A DNA stretch of 33,814 nt from UBA4408 sp002389785 (GTDB lineage Bacteria; Bacteroidota; Bacteroidia; UBA4408), in the NCBI GenBank assembly GCA_035438985.1, contig DAORJK010000024.1, positions 1 through 33,814 of the forward strand, written 5' to 3'. Below, piece by piece: positions 9,151-17,740 of this stretch (positions within the stretch are counted from its first letter, which is position 1; each line of letters starts with the position of its first letter). Position numbers and translations under genes: made by a program. The notes beneath the pieces were generated by a model. That model made no database searches, had not been told where the DNA came from, and saw only the letters and a list, made by a program, of their open reading frames with translations.

Positions 9151-10878
9151 ATGAAAACACTTCGACTCTCAATTATCTGTACATGTATACTCTTCAATAG
9201 TGCAAATTTGCTCGCACAATCAACTATACTGTGGCACCGTAGCTACGATTCAGGCACTAGTGACGAAGGTCAGCGTGTTATGGTAAACAGCCAAGGAAGT
9301 GTTTATGTTGCCGGACTTTCAACTTTTGGACCTGATCAAAATATTTTATCTATGAAATACGATAGTACCGGAACGCTCGTATTTGCTTATAAATGTAACC
9401 CCGCCCTTCCCGGAAATCTGGTAAAAATAGAACAAGCAGTGAATGCAAATATTTATGCACTTTCATCAGTAGATATAGGTAACAATGACCTTGCTTACTC
9501 TATTACCAAATTCACACCCAGCTCAACTTTTAAATTTCAATTCAACTCCGGCGATAGCATAAATTACCGTTTTATTCCGGTTGATATGGCTATTGATAAT
9601 GCAGAAAACTGTATTGTTGCCGGGACCTTTCAGGAATATGTAAACAATAGCACTTCAGGTTTTTTTATTAAACAAATATCTTCTGTTGGTGTGGATAAAT
9701 GGACAAGAACTTATACTGGTTTAGGAAGCTGTCAATTAACAGATATTGCCATAGACAACAGTAGCAATATATATGTATTAGGAACACAAAACAGTACCAA
9801 CAATAATGCTGATTTTGTAGTTCAAAAATACAATGCCAATGGTTTATTGCTTTGGACTAAAACCTACAACGGAGCATCCAATTTACAAGATAAGGGAGAA
9901 AAAATTTCAATTGATAATGCCACCGGAAATGTATTTGTGGCAGGGACAGTAAATTACAACGGTAGTGCGAATCAACGTGACCTTGTTTTGGTAAAGTACA
10001 ACAGTAATGGATTACGTCAATGGCAAAGGGTATTTGGACACAAAGGATCAAATACTGTTAAGGAAATTCTTTTTGATGCAACAGGAAACAGTTATGTTGT
10101 TGGAAATGCCTTGGACACTAACAATATTAGTGGAGCGCAGCCTAGTAGGATTTTTGTTGCTAAATTTTCTTCCGGAGGCACCCAACAATGGCTCAAAGTT
10201 CACAACAATGGAAACTATGTACACGAATGGGCTAAGTCGGCAGTAAGCGATAACAGTGGTAATATTTATATTGGTGCTGAAGTTAAAGACTCTGCTTCTT
10301 TTGTTAGTGATATGCTTGCTTACAAATTATCGAATTCAGGAGCTAAGCGCTGGGAACAAAGAGGCGATGGTTTAGCTGGTGAAAACGATTTTGTAAGTGC
10401 AATTTACAAAGACAATTTAAGCAATGTTTACGTTACCGGTCGTAATGGTAATGCAAGTTACGATGTCCGCACCACACGAATTGCCGATAAAATTGTTTCT
10501 TGTAGTACCGGATTTACTCAATTATGTTACCTCAATAAAACCAGGTGCTATGCCAATGCCGATGTAGCACTTTACCTCTCAAAAGGTGCAAAAATGGGAG
10601 CTTGTGTTGGATTAAGGAAGATGGAACTTGAACCTTATCAAGCTATGGAAAAAGGATTAGTGATTTATCCCAATCCATCTAACAGCAATTTCACCTTTCA
10701 AACTGCAGAAGATGATTTTGCAACACTTACCCTACTTGACCTTACCGGAAGAGAAATACAAAAGCATGAAAATGTTAAAGCGGGCTTTCAATTTGGCAAT
10801 GAACTTGAAGCCGGAATATATCTTGCAAAAATAACTGGTGTAAGCGAAACAAAAATCATTAAGCTAATCAAAAAATAA
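9151..10878 (+). CDS. Secreted beta-propeller-like repeat protein with T9SS type A sorting domain
   Basis: This 575-residue protein has a signal peptide (1-22, ending NLLAQ). From about 25 to 450 it carries repeats of about 50-60 residues with NIYVxG / VVQKYNANGLLLW / TKTYNG patterns, typical of SBBP/NHL-like propeller blades. At about residue 502 the C-terminal sorting domain starts with LVIYPNPSNSNF and continues through LLDLTGREI to EAGIYLAKI, ending KLIKK. The T9SS would export it and either attach it to the surface or release it. No catalytic motif was seen, so its function is unknown. It is separated from the preceding gene by 192 bp that contain a weak promoter candidate, TTTTG-N17-TACTTTTA (8978-9007), and is probably transcribed alone. 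Confidence 0.85.
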   Translation: MKTLRLSIICTCILFNSANLLAQSTILWHRSYDSGTSDEGQRVMVNSQGSVYVAGLSTFGPDQNILSMKYDSTGTLVFAYKCNPALPGNLVKIEQAVNANIYALSSVDIGNNDLAYSITKFTPSSTFKFQFNSGDSINYRFIPVDMAIDNAENCIVAGTFQEYVNNSTSGFFIKQISSVGVDKWTRTYTGLGSCQLTDIAIDNSSNIYVLGTQNSTNNNADFVVQKYNANGLLLWTKTYNGASNLQDKGEKISIDNATGNVFVAGTVNYNGSANQRDLVLVKYNSNGLRQWQRVFGHKGSNTVKEILFDATGNSYVVGNALDTNNISGAQPSRIFVAKFSSGGTQQWLKVHNNGNYVHEWAKSAVSDNSGNIYIGAEVKDSASFVSDMLAYKLSNSGAKRWEQRGDGLAGENDFVSAIYKDNLSNVYVTGRNGNASYDVRTTRIADKIVSCSTGFTQLCYLNKTRCYANADVALYLSKGAKMGACVGLRKMELEPYQAMEKGLVIYPNPSNSNFTFQTAEDDFATLTLLDLTGREIQKHENVKAGFQFGNELEAGIYLAKITGVSETKIIKLIKK

Positions 10879-10982
10879 AGCATAATCCGATTTCTGCTAT
10901 TTAGTCAGAGCATTGTTACATCAATAGTTCCTAATAACTTTAGAATATTTGTGTTAGTTTTACCTTCATTCTAAAAACGCCC

Positions 10983-11699
10983 ATGAAAAATAAAATTAAC
11001 CGGTTCCTATTTTTGAGTATTACTATTTTGCTTGTACTTAACTCTGCTTGTACAACTATTGAAGGTACGGGGCCTTTAGTAAGTCAAAAAAGGAACACAA
11101 TCGAATTCAATGGTGTAACCTTGGATATGAATGCCAATGTTTATTTGATTCAGGGAGATACCCCATCGGTTATTATACGATCACAACAAAATATTGCCGA
11201 TGAAATTATAACTGAAATGGATGGATCGAACTTAGTAATTAAAACAAAAAATTCAATCTCAACAAACGAACCTATTGAGCTTTGGCTTACATTAAAAAAC
11301 ATTGAAGAGATTGAACTAAACGGAAGTGGATCTATTACAAGTGAGTCTAGTTTTAAGACTGAAAAAACCAGTATTGACATTTCAGGAAGTGGAAAGGTTT
11401 CTTTGGTGCTTATGAACGAGAAACTCGATGTTTCATTAAACGGATCCGGCGATTTAATTTTAACTGGAAAAGTTACTGCTGCAGAGCTTGAAGTCACCGG
11501 TTCTGGAAATATACTGGCGAGTGAATGCTACATCGATGATTGTGATGTGACTGTTTCTGGCTCTGGTATGGCCAAGTTACATGTTAGTGAAAAACTCACA
11601 TCCAATATCAATGGTAGCGGTTCCGTTCATTATTTGGGTAATCCGCAAAAAGTAAAAAGCGAAATTAGTGGAAGCGGACAATTGATAAAGGAAAATTGA
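10983..11699 (+). CDS. Head GIN domain (DUF2807) protein, probable lipoprotein
   Basis: This 238-residue protein starts with a hydrophobic signal ending LNSAC, a plausible though imperfect lipobox (Cys at about 23). The mature part begins with the DUF2807 pattern: EFNGVTLDMNANVYLIQGD followed by VIIRSQQNI. It then has at least seven [LIV]-x-GSG turns (NGSGSI, SGSGKV, NGSGDL, TGSGNI, SGSGMA, NGSGSV, SGSGQL), giving a regular beta-helix-like stack. Such proteins are very common in Bacteroidota and were labelled putative autotransporter adhesins; their real role is unsettled. Location at the cell envelope is inferred from the signal. It stands 104 bp after the previous gene on the same strand. 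Confidence 0.88.
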   Translation: MKNKINRFLFLSITILLVLNSACTTIEGTGPLVSQKRNTIEFNGVTLDMNANVYLIQGDTPSVIIRSQQNIADEIITEMDGSNLVIKTKNSISTNEPIELWLTLKNIEEIELNGSGSITSESSFKTEKTSIDISGSGKVSLVLMNEKLDVSLNGSGDLILTGKVTAAELEVTGSGNILASECYIDDCDVTVSGSGMAKLHVSEKLTSNINGSGSVHYLGNPQKVKSEISGSGQLIKEN

Positions 11700-11768
11700 T
11701 TGTGTATTTTTGAAGGTAGATTAATTTAGAATTCTTAATACTTGTTTAAGCATAAATCATTTAATACA

Positions 11769-12239
11769 ATGAAAAAATTTCTTTTTTTTCTTTTTGCCTT
11801 TGCTTCATTAGTGGTAGGAGCTCAACAAACTGTAATTTCTGCAAAGTATGATAACATTGGTAAGTTTTATAACGGTATTGCCATTGTTCGTTTAAATGGA
11901 AAAGTTGGTGCCATTAATAGTGATGGTAAAGAAGTTATTAAACCTGAATGGGATAAACTAAGCGGATTTGGGAGCGACGGAATTGCCTTTGCTCATAAGG
12001 ATGGCTTAGTTGGACTCATTTCAAAAACCGGGAAGGTTTTGTTAAAGCCAAATTATCAGCGCATCAGCAATTTTAAATATGGAAAAGCAACAATTACAAA
12101 AGACAATATGATTGGCCTGGTTGATATTAACGGAAAGATTTTAATTGAGCCGAAATATCAAAAACTCGTTATCGAAAAAGGTGGACTGATACGGGCAACT
12201 GAAAATGGAACTGAAGTTCTTTTGAAGTCAGTAAAATAG
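11769..12239 (+). CDS. Small WG-repeat protein, secreted
   Basis: The protein has about 156 residues from the ATG at 11769. A start at 11742 is also in frame, but the later start places a clean signal peptide first (MKKFLFFLFAFASLVVGAQ). The mature protein has about three WG-type units, for example GKVGAINSDGKEVIKPEWD, GLVGLISKTGKVLLKPNY and NMIGLVDINGKILIEPKY. WG repeats form small beta-structures in secreted or surface proteins and have no fixed function. It lies 69 bp after the head-GIN gene and could share its transcript. Confidence 0.82.
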   Translation: MKKFLFFLFAFASLVVGAQQTVISAKYDNIGKFYNGIAIVRLNGKVGAINSDGKEVIKPEWDKLSGFGSDGIAFAHKDGLVGLISKTGKVLLKPNYQRISNFKYGKATITKDNMIGLVDINGKILIEPKYQKLVIEKGGLIRATENGTEVLLKSVK

Positions 12240-12730
12240 ATCTTTTTCGTTTTTTTCATCTCCTTCATATATCGGATAAATAGTTGTTCTATTGATGAAA
12301 GTAATTTTTGATTGGTCAAGTTTAAAAAAATACTTAATGGGCTGACTTTACTAGCTGTGCTATTGTAAATAAAACCGAGTTATAATCCTTTCTTATAATC
12401 TGCTGTTTCAATTTCAAAAACAGAAAAAACGATTATTTTATTGTGCTGTTTCGATGTTTCGTAAAGCAATGAAAATCTCACCTATTGCAGCTCTGTAGAA
12501 ATAAGAAACTACTTTTTTTCGGAATACATTTTCATTTTTTGCTACCTTCGCAATTCATTTGAATTTGGTTGATTGCGATAATCACAATCAATTCTCTATT
12601 ATTTGAATAAGCTAATAGCAATTTATTTTCTAAAATCTATTGAATATAGTTTTTGTACAGCAGCTATAGATTTTTTGATTTTCTACTTAATGGGTGAATA
12701 ATTGGCGTAACAAAACGAATAAATAAACTT
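12240..12730. other. Intergenic region before the isomerase-lipB operon
   Basis: These 491 AT-rich bases hold no convincing ORF. A -7-like box TACCTTCG at 12543-12550 precedes an inverted repeat TTGATTG (12569-12575) / CAATCAA (12585-12591) with a 9-nt spacer. If the box is used, the operon has a leader of about 175 nt. No known riboswitch or RNA gene was recognised. Confidence 0.45.
12543..12550 (+). promoter_or_regulatory. Possible -7 box upstream of the isomerase operon
   Basis: TACCTTCG differs from TAnnTTTG at one base. A TTTC with 22 bp of spacing is the nearest -33-like element. The match is suggestive only. The inverted repeat at 12569-12591 would lie just after the start of transcription and might be an operator. 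Confidence 0.3.
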
Positions 12731-13714
12731 ATGAAAAAACTAGTTGAAGAGTTTTCTAAAGAATTAAGTGCTTCCTTCCAAATTAGCGAGGCTGCAATCT
12801 TAACAAAATCGAGCAATGCAATACACAATGTATTTATTTCAGGTTGTGGTGGTTCGGGTATAGGTGGCACAATTGTAGCCGAATTGGTTGCAGGTGAAGC
12901 AACTGTGCCAATTACAGTTAATAAAGATTATTTCATTCCTGCTTTTGTAAGCAAAAACACTTTGGCCATTATTTGTTCTTACAGTGGAAACACTGAAGAA
13001 ACCATTAGTGCAATGGAGTTTGCAATGAAACAAAATGCAAAAATAGTATGTGTTACCTCCGGAGGTAAAATTGCTGAAATGGCAAAAACTGCAGGATACG
13101 ATTGCATATTTATACCACCCGGTCGACCACCACGCGCAAGTTTTGGATATTCCGGACTGCAACTTTTCAAAATTTTGCATTTCAACGGTATCATTAGTGA
13201 TGCTTATAAAAACGATTTGTCAAAGGCTATTAAATTACTCGATGCAGAAGAAAGTGACATACAAAAAACCGCTCTGGAAGTGGCCCAAAAATTTGTTGGT
13301 AAAACTCCTGTAATTTACACACTTGGATCAACTGAAGGTGTCGCTGTACGCTTTCGCCAGCAAATTAACGAAAATGGAAAAATGCTTTGTTGGCATCATG
13401 TGATCCCTGAAATGAACCACAATGAACTGGTTGGTTGGACACACAAAAATGACAACCTAATTGTTTGTGCTATTCGCACCAAGCACGATTTTTATCGCTC
13501 AGTAAAACGACTGGAGGTAAACAAAACAGTATTTGAAAAATATACCCCACACTATGTTGAATTACATAGTAAAGGCGATTCTAAAATTGAAAATGCGTTA
13601 TATCACATTCATTTGGGGGATTGGATTAGTTGTTTTATTGCCGATATTAATAAAATTGATGCAACGGAAGTTAATGTGATCAATCACTTAAAAAATGAGC
13701 TGGCAAAAATTTAA
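12731..13714 (+). CDS. Bifunctional phosphoglucose/phosphomannose isomerase (SIS family)
   Basis: The 327-residue cytosolic enzyme should interconvert glucose-6-P or mannose-6-P with fructose-6-P. It carries an N-terminal SIS domain with GCGGSGIGG (38-46) and SYSGNTEET (83-91), then PPRASFGY (133-140), and a C-terminal half with QINENGK (211-217) and IPEMNHNE (225-232). Glu214 and His230 have the same 16-residue spacing as the catalytic Glu203/His219 pair of the archaeal PGI/PMI family. The length is typical. It starts a tight operon: lipB begins 13 bp after its stop. It supplies glycolysis and sugar-nucleotide precursors and is the likely PGI here. The ATG at 12731 begins with MKKLVEEF and no upstream alternative is attractive. 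Confidence 0.92.
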   Translation: MKKLVEEFSKELSASFQISEAAILTKSSNAIHNVFISGCGGSGIGGTIVAELVAGEATVPITVNKDYFIPAFVSKNTLAIICSYSGNTEETISAMEFAMKQNAKIVCVTSGGKIAEMAKTAGYDCIFIPPGRPPRASFGYSGLQLFKILHFNGIISDAYKNDLSKAIKLLDAEESDIQKTALEVAQKFVGKTPVIYTLGSTEGVAVRFRQQINENGKMLCWHHVIPEMNHNELVGWTHKNDNLIVCAIRTKHDFYRSVKRLEVNKTVFEKYTPHYVELHSKGDSKIENALYHIHLGDWISCFIADINKIDATEVNVINHLKNELAKI

Positions 13715-13727
13715 CCTGCTGTAAGCA

Positions 13728-14456
13728 ATGCAAACAGTTTTTTTTCGCGATTTAGGATTGATGGAGTATCAGGATGCATGGACGTATCAGGAAAACTTGT
13801 TTGCACAAATTATCGCACAAAAAATGAGTAATCGTGAGGCGCAAGAAAGGGCCACACAAGCTACAAAAAACTACCTTTTGTTTTGCGAACATCCTCCGGT
13901 ATACACACTTGGAAAAAGTGGTTCCGAAAAAAATTTGTTGATTAGTAAAGAAGAATTGTCTGAAAACAATATTGGGTATTTTCCAATTAACCGCGGTGGC
14001 GATATTACCTTTCATGGTCCTGGCCAGTTAGTAGGCTACCCAATTTTAGATTTAGACAATTTTTTTACCGATGTGCATAAATACCTGCGATTACTGGAAG
14101 AAGCTATTATTTTAACACTCGCCGATTTTGGTTTAGTTGGAGAACGGTACCCCGGTTACACTGGAGTGTGGCTGGATGCCAGTCATCCTGAAAAAGCCCG
14201 AAAAATTTGTGCTATGGGAGTGCGTTGTAGTCGCTGGGTTACCATGCATGGTTTTGCTTTGAACGTTTCAACCAATCTCGATTATTTTAATCAAATTGTT
14301 CCTTGCGGAATTAGCAACAAAGCTGTTACCTCCATGGAAAAAGAGTGCGTTAAAAAAATTGAAATGCAACTTGTAAAAGAACGCTTAAAAGCCCATTTTC
14401 AACAGCTGTTTGAATGTATGCTTCAATCAGAAAATTATTCATTAGTTACAAATTAA
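13728..14456 (+). CDS. lipB: Octanoyltransferase LipB
   Basis: This 242-residue protein transfers octanoyl groups from acyl carrier protein to the lipoyl domains of 2-oxoacid dehydrogenases and the glycine cleavage H protein, the first step of lipoate synthesis. Family motifs are clear: RGGDITFHGPGQLVGYPI, YPGYTGVW, RKICAMGVR, HGFALNV and IVPCGI. The catalytic pair would be Lys159 and Cys193, the 34-residue spacing seen in the Mycobacterium tuberculosis enzyme (Lys142/Cys176). It follows the isomerase by 13 bp and precedes the PhnA-like gene by 9 bp. No lipA is in the window. Confidence 0.96.
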   Translation: MQTVFFRDLGLMEYQDAWTYQENLFAQIIAQKMSNREAQERATQATKNYLLFCEHPPVYTLGKSGSEKNLLISKEELSENNIGYFPINRGGDITFHGPGQLVGYPILDLDNFFTDVHKYLRLLEEAIILTLADFGLVGERYPGYTGVWLDASHPEKARKICAMGVRCSRWVTMHGFALNVSTNLDYFNQIVPCGISNKAVTSMEKECVKKIEMQLVKERLKAHFQQLFECMLQSENYSLVTN

Positions 14457-14465
14457 TACATTCAT

Positions 14466-14675
14466 ATGGAAGTGAAAGACAGCAATGGAAACATACTGAA
14501 TACAGGCGATTCAGTAACTGTTATCAAAAGTTTAAAAGTAAAAGGATTATCTACGGATATTAAGCGTGGTCAAGTGGTAAAAAATATTCGACTTACCGAT
14601 ACTGCCCATGAAATTGAAGGAAAAGTAAATGGTACATTGTTGGTGTTGAAAACCGAGTTTTTGAAAAAGGCTTAG
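14466..14675 (+). CDS. Small PhnA/YjdM C-terminal-domain protein
   Basis: This 69-residue protein matches the C-terminal PhnA/YjdM domain: DSNGN near the start, GDSVTVIKSLKVKG, KRGQVVKNIRL and HEIEGKVNG, ending KTEFLKKA. Full-length YjdM proteins have an N-terminal zinc ribbon of about 40 residues, which is absent here. Despite the old name 'alkylphosphonate utilisation protein', the domain's role is not established, and no phosphonate genes are nearby. It is the last gene of the isomerase-lipB operon, 9 bp after lipB. Confidence 0.85.
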   Translation: MEVKDSNGNILNTGDSVTVIKSLKVKGLSTDIKRGQVVKNIRLTDTAHEIEGKVNGTLLVLKTEFLKKA

Positions 14676-14849
14676 TTTCAAAGTTAAAATATCGGGGAAT
14701 GGCTTATTTACCTGATTCTAGAACCTGACATTCCCGGTATTCATTAACAAAAGTTCCTGTAATTTAATGTACAAAGGTTAGTGTACTTCTTTTAATTACT
14801 GATTATTTTCATTTGAATAAAAATGTATCTTCGAGTTAAATAACTAGTA

Positions 14850-16013
14850 ATGAAAATTGCCAAACAAATACTTAAATGGATTGTAATTATACTTGTGGTA
14901 GCCTGTATTTCGCTGGTTATTAGTGGTAAAACATACATATTTAAGGCAATAGCCAATACTTACCTCAAAGGTCGTTCCGGTCCATCCATTAGCGAATACA
15001 AAATTTTTAGTTACCATACCGTTTTAAATGACTCGGCTCAAAACTGGTCATCTGCTAGAGATTTCAACCAACATAAAATAAGTGCTGAACAGCGTGCGGA
15101 GTTTGAAAAATATAAAACTACCGCATTTTTTGTGTTGAAAAACGACTCTGTGAAATACGAAGAGTATTGGGACGGATTTAGTGACACGTCGCACACCAAT
15201 TCATTTTCAATGGGCAAAAGCATCGTAAGTATTTTAGTTGGAATTGCGATCGACGAACATAAAATTAAAAGTGTAGATCAACCCATCGTTGATTTTATAC
15301 CCGAATTTGCAGTTGGAGCAAATGCTAAAGTTACAGTGAAACATTTACTTACCATGAGTTCCGGTATTAATTTCGATGAAGATTATATTAACCCGTTTGC
15401 ATATCCTGCCGCAGCTTATTATGGCTCCGATTTAAAAGCCTTAACCTACGAATACCAAGTAACCGAAGAACCTGGAAAAAACTGGAAATACCTTAGTGGT
15501 AATACCGAATTACTAGGATTTGTGCTGGAAAAGGCAACCGGAAAAAGCATTAGTGAATACGCATCCGAAAAACTTTGGAAACCAATGGGAGCTAATCATC
15601 CGGCGTACTGGAGTTTGGATCATGAAGGAGGAGTTGAAAAAGCATATTGTTGTTTTAACAGCAACGCCCGCGACTTTGCACGTTTTGGATCACTCTATTT
15701 AAATCAAGGTTCATGGAAAGGAAAGCAACTCGTTTCAAAACTATACGTGCAACAATCGATACAACCTGCAGATTTAATTGATGACAATGGCAACAAAAAC
15801 AATAAATACGGGTATAGCTGGTGGTTACTTAATTACAAAAACCATCCGATTTATTACATGCGTGGAATTTTAGGACAATATGTATTTGTTATTCCGGATA
15901 AAAATATGGTAGTGGTACGATTGGGCCACAAACGATCAACTGAAAAAATAAACGACCATCCAAAAGATGTTTACCTCTTTTTGGATGCTGCTCTTGCTAT
16001 GGATGAATTATGA
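14850..16013 (+). CDS. Membrane-anchored serine hydrolase (class C beta-lactamase-like)
   Basis: The protein has 387 residues, with an N-terminal membrane segment (about 8-26) that anchors it or acts as an uncleaved signal. The hydrolase domain has the nucleophile motif S120-M-G-K123, VKHLLTMSSG (163-172), and KYLSGNTELLG with Tyr214 as the likely second catalytic residue. RGILGQ near the C-terminus fits the third motif region. Family members are esterases, D-peptidases or penicillin-binding-like enzymes; true beta-lactamase activity is not implied. A -7-like TATCTTCG at 14826-14833 lies 17 bases before the ATG. Its stop overlaps the start of the next gene (ATGA), so the two are translationally coupled. 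Confidence 0.88.
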   Translation: MKIAKQILKWIVIILVVACISLVISGKTYIFKAIANTYLKGRSGPSISEYKIFSYHTVLNDSAQNWSSARDFNQHKISAEQRAEFEKYKTTAFFVLKNDSVKYEEYWDGFSDTSHTNSFSMGKSIVSILVGIAIDEHKIKSVDQPIVDFIPEFAVGANAKVTVKHLLTMSSGINFDEDYINPFAYPAAAYYGSDLKALTYEYQVTEEPGKNWKYLSGNTELLGFVLEKATGKSISEYASEKLWKPMGANHPAYWSLDHEGGVEKAYCCFNSNARDFARFGSLYLNQGSWKGKQLVSKLYVQQSIQPADLIDDNGNKNNKYGYSWWLLNYKNHPIYYMRGILGQYVFVIPDKNMVVVRLGHKRSTEKINDHPKDVYLFLDAALAMDEL

Positions 16014-16414
16014 TAAAAGATATTCCTGAATTAAAAGTGGAAGATGTGGCGCTTGCCATTGTTAAAGAAAAAAACGAATACTCTGAAACTATTTGGAATT
16101 CCTACTTAATTAACTTAAAAAAACGCGCATTGGATGCTGTTTTAGTTACGAGTACCGGCTATGGGGTTTTAAATGAAGAAAAGGTCAATACCTCTACTTT
16201 ACGTCATTTTTTAGATACGGTTCAACCTAATTCTTTTGTAAAAATAGAGCCTATTATTGAAGATGTATTTGGCCTAAATAACGAATATTGGGTTAGTTTT
16301 TACCTCGATAAAAAGTTATACGATAAGAAGTTTATTTTTCTACCGGAAACAATCTTAGAAGAAAACCTCATCAATATTCCGGTAATAAACAAAAAGGGCA
16401 TCATGATTAAATAG
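16010..16414 (+). CDS. Conserved Bacteroidota protein of unknown function
   Basis: This 134-residue protein has no signal peptide or membrane segment. It looks like a single alpha/beta domain with motifs such as YLINLKKRALDAVLV, STLRHFLD, KIEPIIEDVFGLNNEYWVSF and KKFIFLPETI. I believe close relatives occur across Bacteroidota, but I know of no assigned role. Its ATG overlaps the TGA of the serine hydrolase by 4 bp, so it is probably produced in proportion to that enzyme. It is convergent with the T9SS cargo gene at 16444, with 29 bp between the stops. Confidence 0.8.
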   Translation: MIKDIPELKVEDVALAIVKEKNEYSETIWNSYLINLKKRALDAVLVTSTGYGVLNEEKVNTSTLRHFLDTVQPNSFVKIEPIIEDVFGLNNEYWVSFYLDKKLYDKKFIFLPETILEENLINIPVINKKGIMIK

Positions 16415-16443
16415 TTTACCTCTTAAAAAGGAAGCACAACCAA

Positions 16444-17331
16444 CTATTCATTCACAATCACCAGTTTTTTAGATAAAATAGCGTCCGGCATTTCAATTTT
16501 CAAAAAGTAAATACCCGCATCTAAATTATTCAACAAAATTTCTGTTTGTCCACTTTTTATAGTTTCTGTATAAACAACCGCTCCCAAAGCATCACAAATA
16601 CTCAGGCTTTTTGCTGGATAAGTTTCATCAAACTTCAAATTTATTTTATCTTTTGCAGGATTGGGATAAACTAAAAATTTAGTATCTGTTTCCAACTTAT
16701 TTATTCCAACCGGCGTAACGCTGAAATGAATATTTGCTCTGCTTCCCGTGGTATATAAGGATCCCATTGTTGTAGTAGCACTAAATGAATGTGAAACAAC
16801 TGCAGGATTAAAGCCTGAAGTAGCAGCCCAATTTACCGCGGCTGTGCCTGCTCCCGTGCGCACCCATCGTGTTAAAACCATTACATTATCAGTTCCATTC
16901 CAAATAAATGGAGTTGAAAAAGTAAAATCAACCCATCCTATAGAAGCCGGTAATCCAACTGCTGTACTGCTATAAACCAGTGTAGCACCCACCGACTCAA
17001 TATCAAAATTCCCGGCACCTCCCGAAAAATTGGATAGTGTAGTAGGTTTCATGTAAATTTCGAAACTGGCATCATTCGATAAATAAGCGCCAAGGTCGTT
17101 TTTATACCAACCTGCACTTGTAAACAAACCCGGAGTAGCACCATTTGCAACTAATTCTGATTGCTGATAAATACTTAAATTCCAACTGTGTGTATTCGTA
17201 CTTCCGCTACTAAAAATATAAATAGGGCCATATAACAAATTACTCACACCGTTACCTATAGTAACAACCTGTGCCGACAAATTAGTGAATGCTAGCAAAA
17301 AGAAAGCAAAAATGAATGCGATTTTTTTCAT
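16444..17331 (-). CDS. T9SS type A cargo protein with a WNGT-type domain
   Basis: This 295-residue protein has a signal peptide (1-20, ending NLSAQ), a beta-rich domain of about 190 residues, and a C-terminal sorting domain (219-295) starting FLVYPNPAKDKINLKF and ending KLVIVNE. The central domain contains FSTPFIWNGTDNVMV. The same arrangement (FSSPFVWNGTSNLVI) occurs within the giant cargo encoded at 17854-23704, so the two share a domain. It is exported by the T9SS; no enzymatic motif is visible. It is transcribed divergently from the giant gene. Confidence 0.85.
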   Translation of the reverse strand: MKKIAFIFAFFLLAFTNLSAQVVTIGNGVSNLLYGPIYIFSSGSTNTHSWNLSIYQQSELVANGATPGLFTSAGWYKNDLGAYLSNDASFEIYMKPTTLSNFSGGAGNFDIESVGATLVYSSTAVGLPASIGWVDFTFSTPFIWNGTDNVMVLTRWVRTGAGTAAVNWAATSGFNPAVVSHSFSATTTMGSLYTTGSRANIHFSVTPVGINKLETDTKFLVYPNPAKDKINLKFDETYPAKSLSICDALGAVVYTETIKSGQTEILLNNLDAGIYFLKIEMPDAILSKKLVIVNE

Positions 17332-17390
17332 GGTTAATTAAAAAGTTTAGTGATGTTATTTCCCTTTTTGATTAAAGAAAATGGGATTTC

Positions 17391-17398
17391 CAAAAATA
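17391..17398 (-). promoter_or_regulatory. Possible -7 box for the minus-strand T9SS cargo gene
   Basis: Read on the minus strand this is TATTTTTG, a full match to TAnnTTTG, 59 bases upstream of the ATG at 17331. No good TTG was found at the -33 spacing, so it is only a candidate. Confidence 0.35.
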
Positions 17399-17621
17399 CG
17401 GCAATACCACTATCACTTGAACCTGATTTACATAAAATATACAATTTTATGAACAATAAACTGGTTGCACACAAGTAAAGATTCGTACAAGTCAATGTTT
17501 AAAGGACTTTCAAGTATATTAATTAGTCGTTTTAGTAAATTTCCATCCATATTAATGTCATTTTTTTGTCGTTAAATGATGTTATTTTAACGATTTATTT
17601 TAATTAGGTATAAAATATAAC

Positions 17622-17629
17622 TATATTTG
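17622..17629 (+). promoter_or_regulatory. Probable -7 box of the giant T9SS cargo gene
   Basis: TATATTTG matches TAnnTTTG fully. The -33 region is only T-rich. Transcription from here would give a leader of about 220 nt before the ATG at 17854. Confidence 0.42.
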
Positions 17630-17654
17630 TAGCTCATTTTTAGTGAATAGTGAA

Positions 17655-17684
17655 ACCTATTTTACTTAACCCACGTAAATAGGT
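17655..17684 (+). promoter_or_regulatory. First leader hairpin
   Basis: ACCTATTTTAC (17655-17665) pairs with GTAAATAGGT (17675-17684): 10 pairs with one bulged T and a 9-nt loop. There is no U-run after it, so it is not a standard terminator. It lies just inside the predicted transcript. Confidence 0.4.
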
Positions 17685-17723
17685 CTGGAAAATTGAAATG
17701 AAACTTTATTGACTTTATCGAAA

Positions 17724-17740
17724 CCCTCGAATGTCGAGGG
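17724..17740 (+). promoter_or_regulatory. Second leader hairpin
   Basis: CCCTCGA (17724-17730) and TCGAGGG (17734-17740) form a perfect 7-bp GC-rich stem around ATG, which stands out in this AT-rich leader. It is not followed by a U-run. A role in translation or mRNA stability is possible. Confidence 0.4.

Noticed and set aside
14695..14735. Inverted repeat GGGAATG / CATTCCC as a terminator after the PhnA-like gene
   Set aside because: The loop is 27 nt, the stem only 7 bp, and there is no T-run.
14850..16013. Serine hydrolase as an antibiotic-resistance beta-lactamase
   Set aside because: The SxxK and Tyr motifs are common to esterases and peptidases of this fold; the protein is membrane-anchored and there is no resistance context.
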